A stretch of 7,765 nt of DNA, taken from Yoonia sp. (GTDB lineage: Bacteria > Pseudomonadota > Alphaproteobacteria > Rhodobacterales > Rhodobacteraceae). Numbering within the stretch: position 1 is the stretch's first letter; every line of letters starts with the position of its first letter. The stretch covers positions 1 to 7,765 of the forward strand of contig JAHDGO010000084.1 in assembly GCA_020627605.1 (NCBI GenBank), in the 5' to 3' direction. The notes beneath the pieces are model-generated. The model was given only the letters and a program-made list of their open reading frames with translations. It searched no databases and had not been told where the DNA came from. Shown here piece after piece: positions 6,563 through 7,765 of the stretch. The position numbers and the translations under genes are program-made.

Positions 6563-6626
6563 GGGAGTGTCCTTTGATCTGTCGTTTCGCAATCGCATAG
6601 ACGATTCACGCGGGGCTGTCACCCGG
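6563..6626. other. Short gap between the DUF6173-like gene and oxidase subunit IV gene
   Basis: This 64-base gap holds the ribosome binding site of the subunit IV gene (AAAGGA at 6570-6575, minus strand). No strong terminator or promoter was recognised. A promoter for the oxidase subunit could lie here or within the upstream gene. Confidence 0.4.
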
Positions 6627-7106
6627 TCAGGTGGTCACATCTGCGTCGCGGTCAAGTGCGGTGGCCAGCCGGAAGCCGATCCGCTTGGGTTCGGGCTGGT
6701 CGATGTGTTTGGGGCTGGCGATCAGGCTGACATTCAGCTGGCTGACATGCTGGATCAGCTGGGTTTTCGCCCCCGCCTCGTTGGTGCCGTAGTAGGTGAT
6801 GATATCGGGATCGTAATAGCCCAGTCCTTCGATCCGGATCACGCCGGTGTTTCCCCCGGCAAGGCCAAGGCCCACCTCATGATCGTTATCAAGCTGCTTT
6901 TCGAAGTTCTGGATATAGAGGATGATCCGCTCGTAAGCCCATTGCGCCGGGCTTTTCTTGTTGGCTGGTTCATGCAGGGCCTGTGGCAGGTCACTTTCGG
7001 ACACGCAGGGCGCATTGGGGTCGGTATGCACCTCGCGCGTCCGGGGCATGGCCGCGTTTTCCAGCACCTCGGCAGAGGTGGCGATCTCGTCTCGTGTCTC
7101 GGTCAT
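6627..7106 (-). CDS. DUF6173-like conserved protein of unknown function
   Basis: This 159-residue soluble protein has a disordered, acidic N-terminus (MTETRDEIATSAEVLENAAM) and a conserved-looking core from about residue 50. The core contains SPAQWAYERIILYIQNFEKQLDNDHEVGLGL, GNTGVIRIEGLGYYDPDIITYYG and TQLIQHVSQLNVSLIASPK. I associate this core with the DUF6173 family of alphaproteobacteria from memory, not from a search. There is no signal peptide or membrane segment. The ATG overlaps the stop of the Lrp-type regulator (ATGA) and no ribosome binding site is evident, so the two are probably translated together. An internal Met20 (MPRTREVH) is an alternative start. Function is unknown. The tight coupling suggests it shares the regulator's expression, not necessarily its function. 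Confidence 0.8.
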   Translation of the reverse strand: MTETRDEIATSAEVLENAAMPRTREVHTDPNAPCVSESDLPQALHEPANKKSPAQWAYERIILYIQNFEKQLDNDHEVGLGLAGGNTGVIRIEGLGYYDPDIITYYGTNEAGAKTQLIQHVSQLNVSLIASPKHIDQPEPKRIGFRLATALDRDADVTT

Positions 7107-7564
7107 AGGGGCACCGCGGTTGTTTCCTTGATCTCCTCCATAACGAAACTGGCCGAGATATCCGAGACAGAAATCCGTGAAGTCAGCCGTTTGTAAAAGG
7201 CGTCATAGGCGGGCACATCGGCGACCCGCACCCGCAGGACGTAATCCAGCTCTCCGGTCATGCGGTAGGCCCCGACGATTTCAGGAAAGGCCTGCAGGGC
7301 GGCCTGAAACTTTTTCAGCCAGTCGGCGTCATGGGCGTTTGTCTTGATCAACACCATGGCGGTCAGCGGCAAGCCCACGGCAGGGGCATCGACCAGCGCC
7401 ACCCGGCCCTTGATGATGCCTGCGGCCTCAAGCGCCTTGATCCGCCGCCAACAGGCATTGCGCGACAGATGTACCGCCGCGCTGATGTCATCGACCGAGC
7501 GCTGGGCATCGCTTTGCAAAAGCCGCAGGATATCGCGGTCCATTTTGTCGATCTGGTGGGACAT
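7103..7564 (-). CDS. Lrp/AsnC family transcriptional regulator
   Basis: This 153-residue protein matches the Lrp/AsnC layout. An N-terminal helix-turn-helix sits at about residues 9-52: DRDILRLLQSDAQRS, then SVDDISAAVHLS and the recognition helix RNACWRRIKALEAAGII. A C-terminal RAM ligand-binding domain of the ferredoxin-like type follows at about 65-145, with MVLIKT, FPEIVGAYRMTGELDYVLRVRV and YKRLTSRISVSDISASFVMEEIKE. It likely binds DNA as an octamer or dimer and senses an amino acid, but the ligand cannot be told. I start at MSHQIDKMDRD (ATG at 7564), the usual N-terminal position. Longer in-frame starts up to 7684 add AT-rich intergenic sequence and run over the divergent gene. No ribosome binding site precedes the ATG, and a likely -10 box ends only 9 bases upstream, so the mRNA may be leaderless. 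Confidence 0.92.
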   Translation of the reverse strand: MSHQIDKMDRDILRLLQSDAQRSVDDISAAVHLSRNACWRRIKALEAAGIIKGRVALVDAPAVGLPLTAMVLIKTNAHDADWLKKFQAALQAFPEIVGAYRMTGELDYVLRVRVADVPAYDAFYKRLTSRISVSDISASFVMEEIKETTAVPL

Positions 7565-7571
7565 AGTTGGG

Positions 7572-7586
7572 ATATTGTACCAATAT
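7572..7586. promoter_or_regulatory. Perfect inverted repeat, candidate operator for the Lrp-type regulator
   Basis: The sequence ATATTG-TAC-CAATAT is a perfect 6-bp inverted repeat with a 3-base centre, in the AT-rich gap between the divergent regulator and DUF6356-like genes. It covers the candidate -10 box of the regulator gene (7574-7579). Lrp/AsnC proteins bind AT-rich palindromes of about 15 bp and commonly repress their own gene, so autoregulation is a reasonable inference. Confidence 0.5.
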
Positions 7587-7601
7587 ATGTCAATCATGCA
7601 A
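7574..7601 (-). promoter_or_regulatory. Candidate sigma-70 promoter of the Lrp-type gene
   Basis: On the minus strand TTGCAT (7596-7601) and TACAAT (7574-7579) are separated by 16 bases, a reasonable -35/-10 pair. Transcription would begin about 6-7 bases beyond the -10 box, within a few bases of the ATG at 7564. This would give a leaderless or nearly leaderless mRNA, which agrees with the missing ribosome binding site. Confidence 0.45.
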
Positions 7602-7653
7602 GAATATTTGGGACGTCTTTTCATCCGATGATGGCTATCTTTCCCAAAAGCCC

Positions 7654-7662
7654 AGGAAAGGA
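7654..7662 (+). promoter_or_regulatory. Ribosome binding site of the right-edge gene
   Basis: AGGAAAGGA lies 8 bases before the ATG at 7671. It is a strong, well-spaced Shine-Dalgarno sequence that supports the start of the partial gene and marks it as real despite the short visible length. Confidence 0.65.
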
Positions 7663-7670
7663 ACGCACCC

Positions 7671-7765
7671 ATGTCGGACACCACTCACACCCCGCAGAAG
7701 TCATCGGTTGTTGCCACGCTGTTTCTGGATCACCCCGCCACGGTCAACGAAACCTACTTTGGCCA
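7671..7765 (+). CDS. DUF6356-like small protein, 5' part only
   Basis: Only the first 31 codons are in the window. The translation starts MSDTTHTPQKSSVVATLF, followed by LDHPATVNETYFG. The segment LFLDHPATVNETYF resembles the N-terminal signature of a small alphaproteobacterial family I recall as DUF6356 (LFxxHPxxVxExYxxH). The visible part is too short to be sure, and the family's function is unknown. The gene is divergent from the Lrp-type regulator across about 106 bases, an arrangement often seen when the regulator controls its neighbour. The ATG is supported by AGGAAAGGA 8 bases upstream. Confidence 0.65.
   Translation, partial: MSDTTHTPQKSSVVATLFLDHPATVNETYFG

Noticed and set aside
6408..7196. 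Plus-strand open frame of 262 codons opposite the oxidase subunit IV and DUF6173-like genes
   Set aside because: It crosses several minus-strand genes and their gaps and has no ribosome binding site or family motif. The minus-strand genes have better starts and recognisable sequences.
7565..7684. Longer Lrp-type protein starting as far as 7684
   Set aside because: It would translate the AT-rich palindromic intergenic region and overlap the divergent gene. The family N-terminus fits the start at 7564.

Overview
This window looks like a chromosomal segment of an alphaproteobacterium, most likely a member of the Rhodobacteraceae. It has high GC and tightly packed genes, many with 4-base start/stop overlaps. 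It also carries a one-helix subunit IV of an alphaproteobacterial aa3-type cytochrome c oxidase and small families I associate with this group (DUF6173-like and DUF6356-like proteins). The taxon is inferred from gene content and style; there is no rRNA or other marker here.

Bases 1-4708, minus strand: a molybdenum-cofactor and formate-dehydrogenase maturation operon, read as fdhD - mobA - mobB - moeA (fused) - GNAT acetyltransferase. FdhD transfers sulfur to the Mo-bis-MGD cofactor of formate dehydrogenase. MobA attaches GMP to Mo-molybdopterin, MobB is the partner GTPase, and MoeA inserts molybdate. The mobA/mobB, mobB/moeA and moeA/GNAT junctions are ATGA or GTGA overlaps, so these four genes are probably translationally coupled. 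The MoeA protein has an unusual N-terminal domain of about 280 residues that is not part of normal MoeA. The GNAT gene runs off the left edge.

Bases 4773-5824, plus strand: azlC-azlD, a two-component branched-chain amino acid exporter, divergent from fdhD across about 64 bp. The end of azlD overlaps, tail to tail by 17 bases, the end of the next gene.

Bases 5808-7564, minus strand: Lrp/AsnC-type regulator - DUF6173-like protein - small aa3 oxidase subunit IV - Tat-type lipoprotein of unknown function. In this lipoprotein a His motif is followed by a Cys motif, an order that resembles circularly permuted NlpC/P60 enzymes.

Bases 7565-7670: an AT-rich divergent intergenic region with a perfect inverted repeat over a likely -10 element of the Lrp-type gene. 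It is followed on the plus strand by the start of a DUF6356-like small protein that runs off the right edge.

No mobile element, CRISPR array, tRNA or rRNA was seen. No stretch longer than about 110 bases lacks a gene. The least ordinary items are the N-terminal fusion on MoeA, the possible permuted-papain lipoprotein, and the small regulator unit with its palindromic, probably leaderless promoter.
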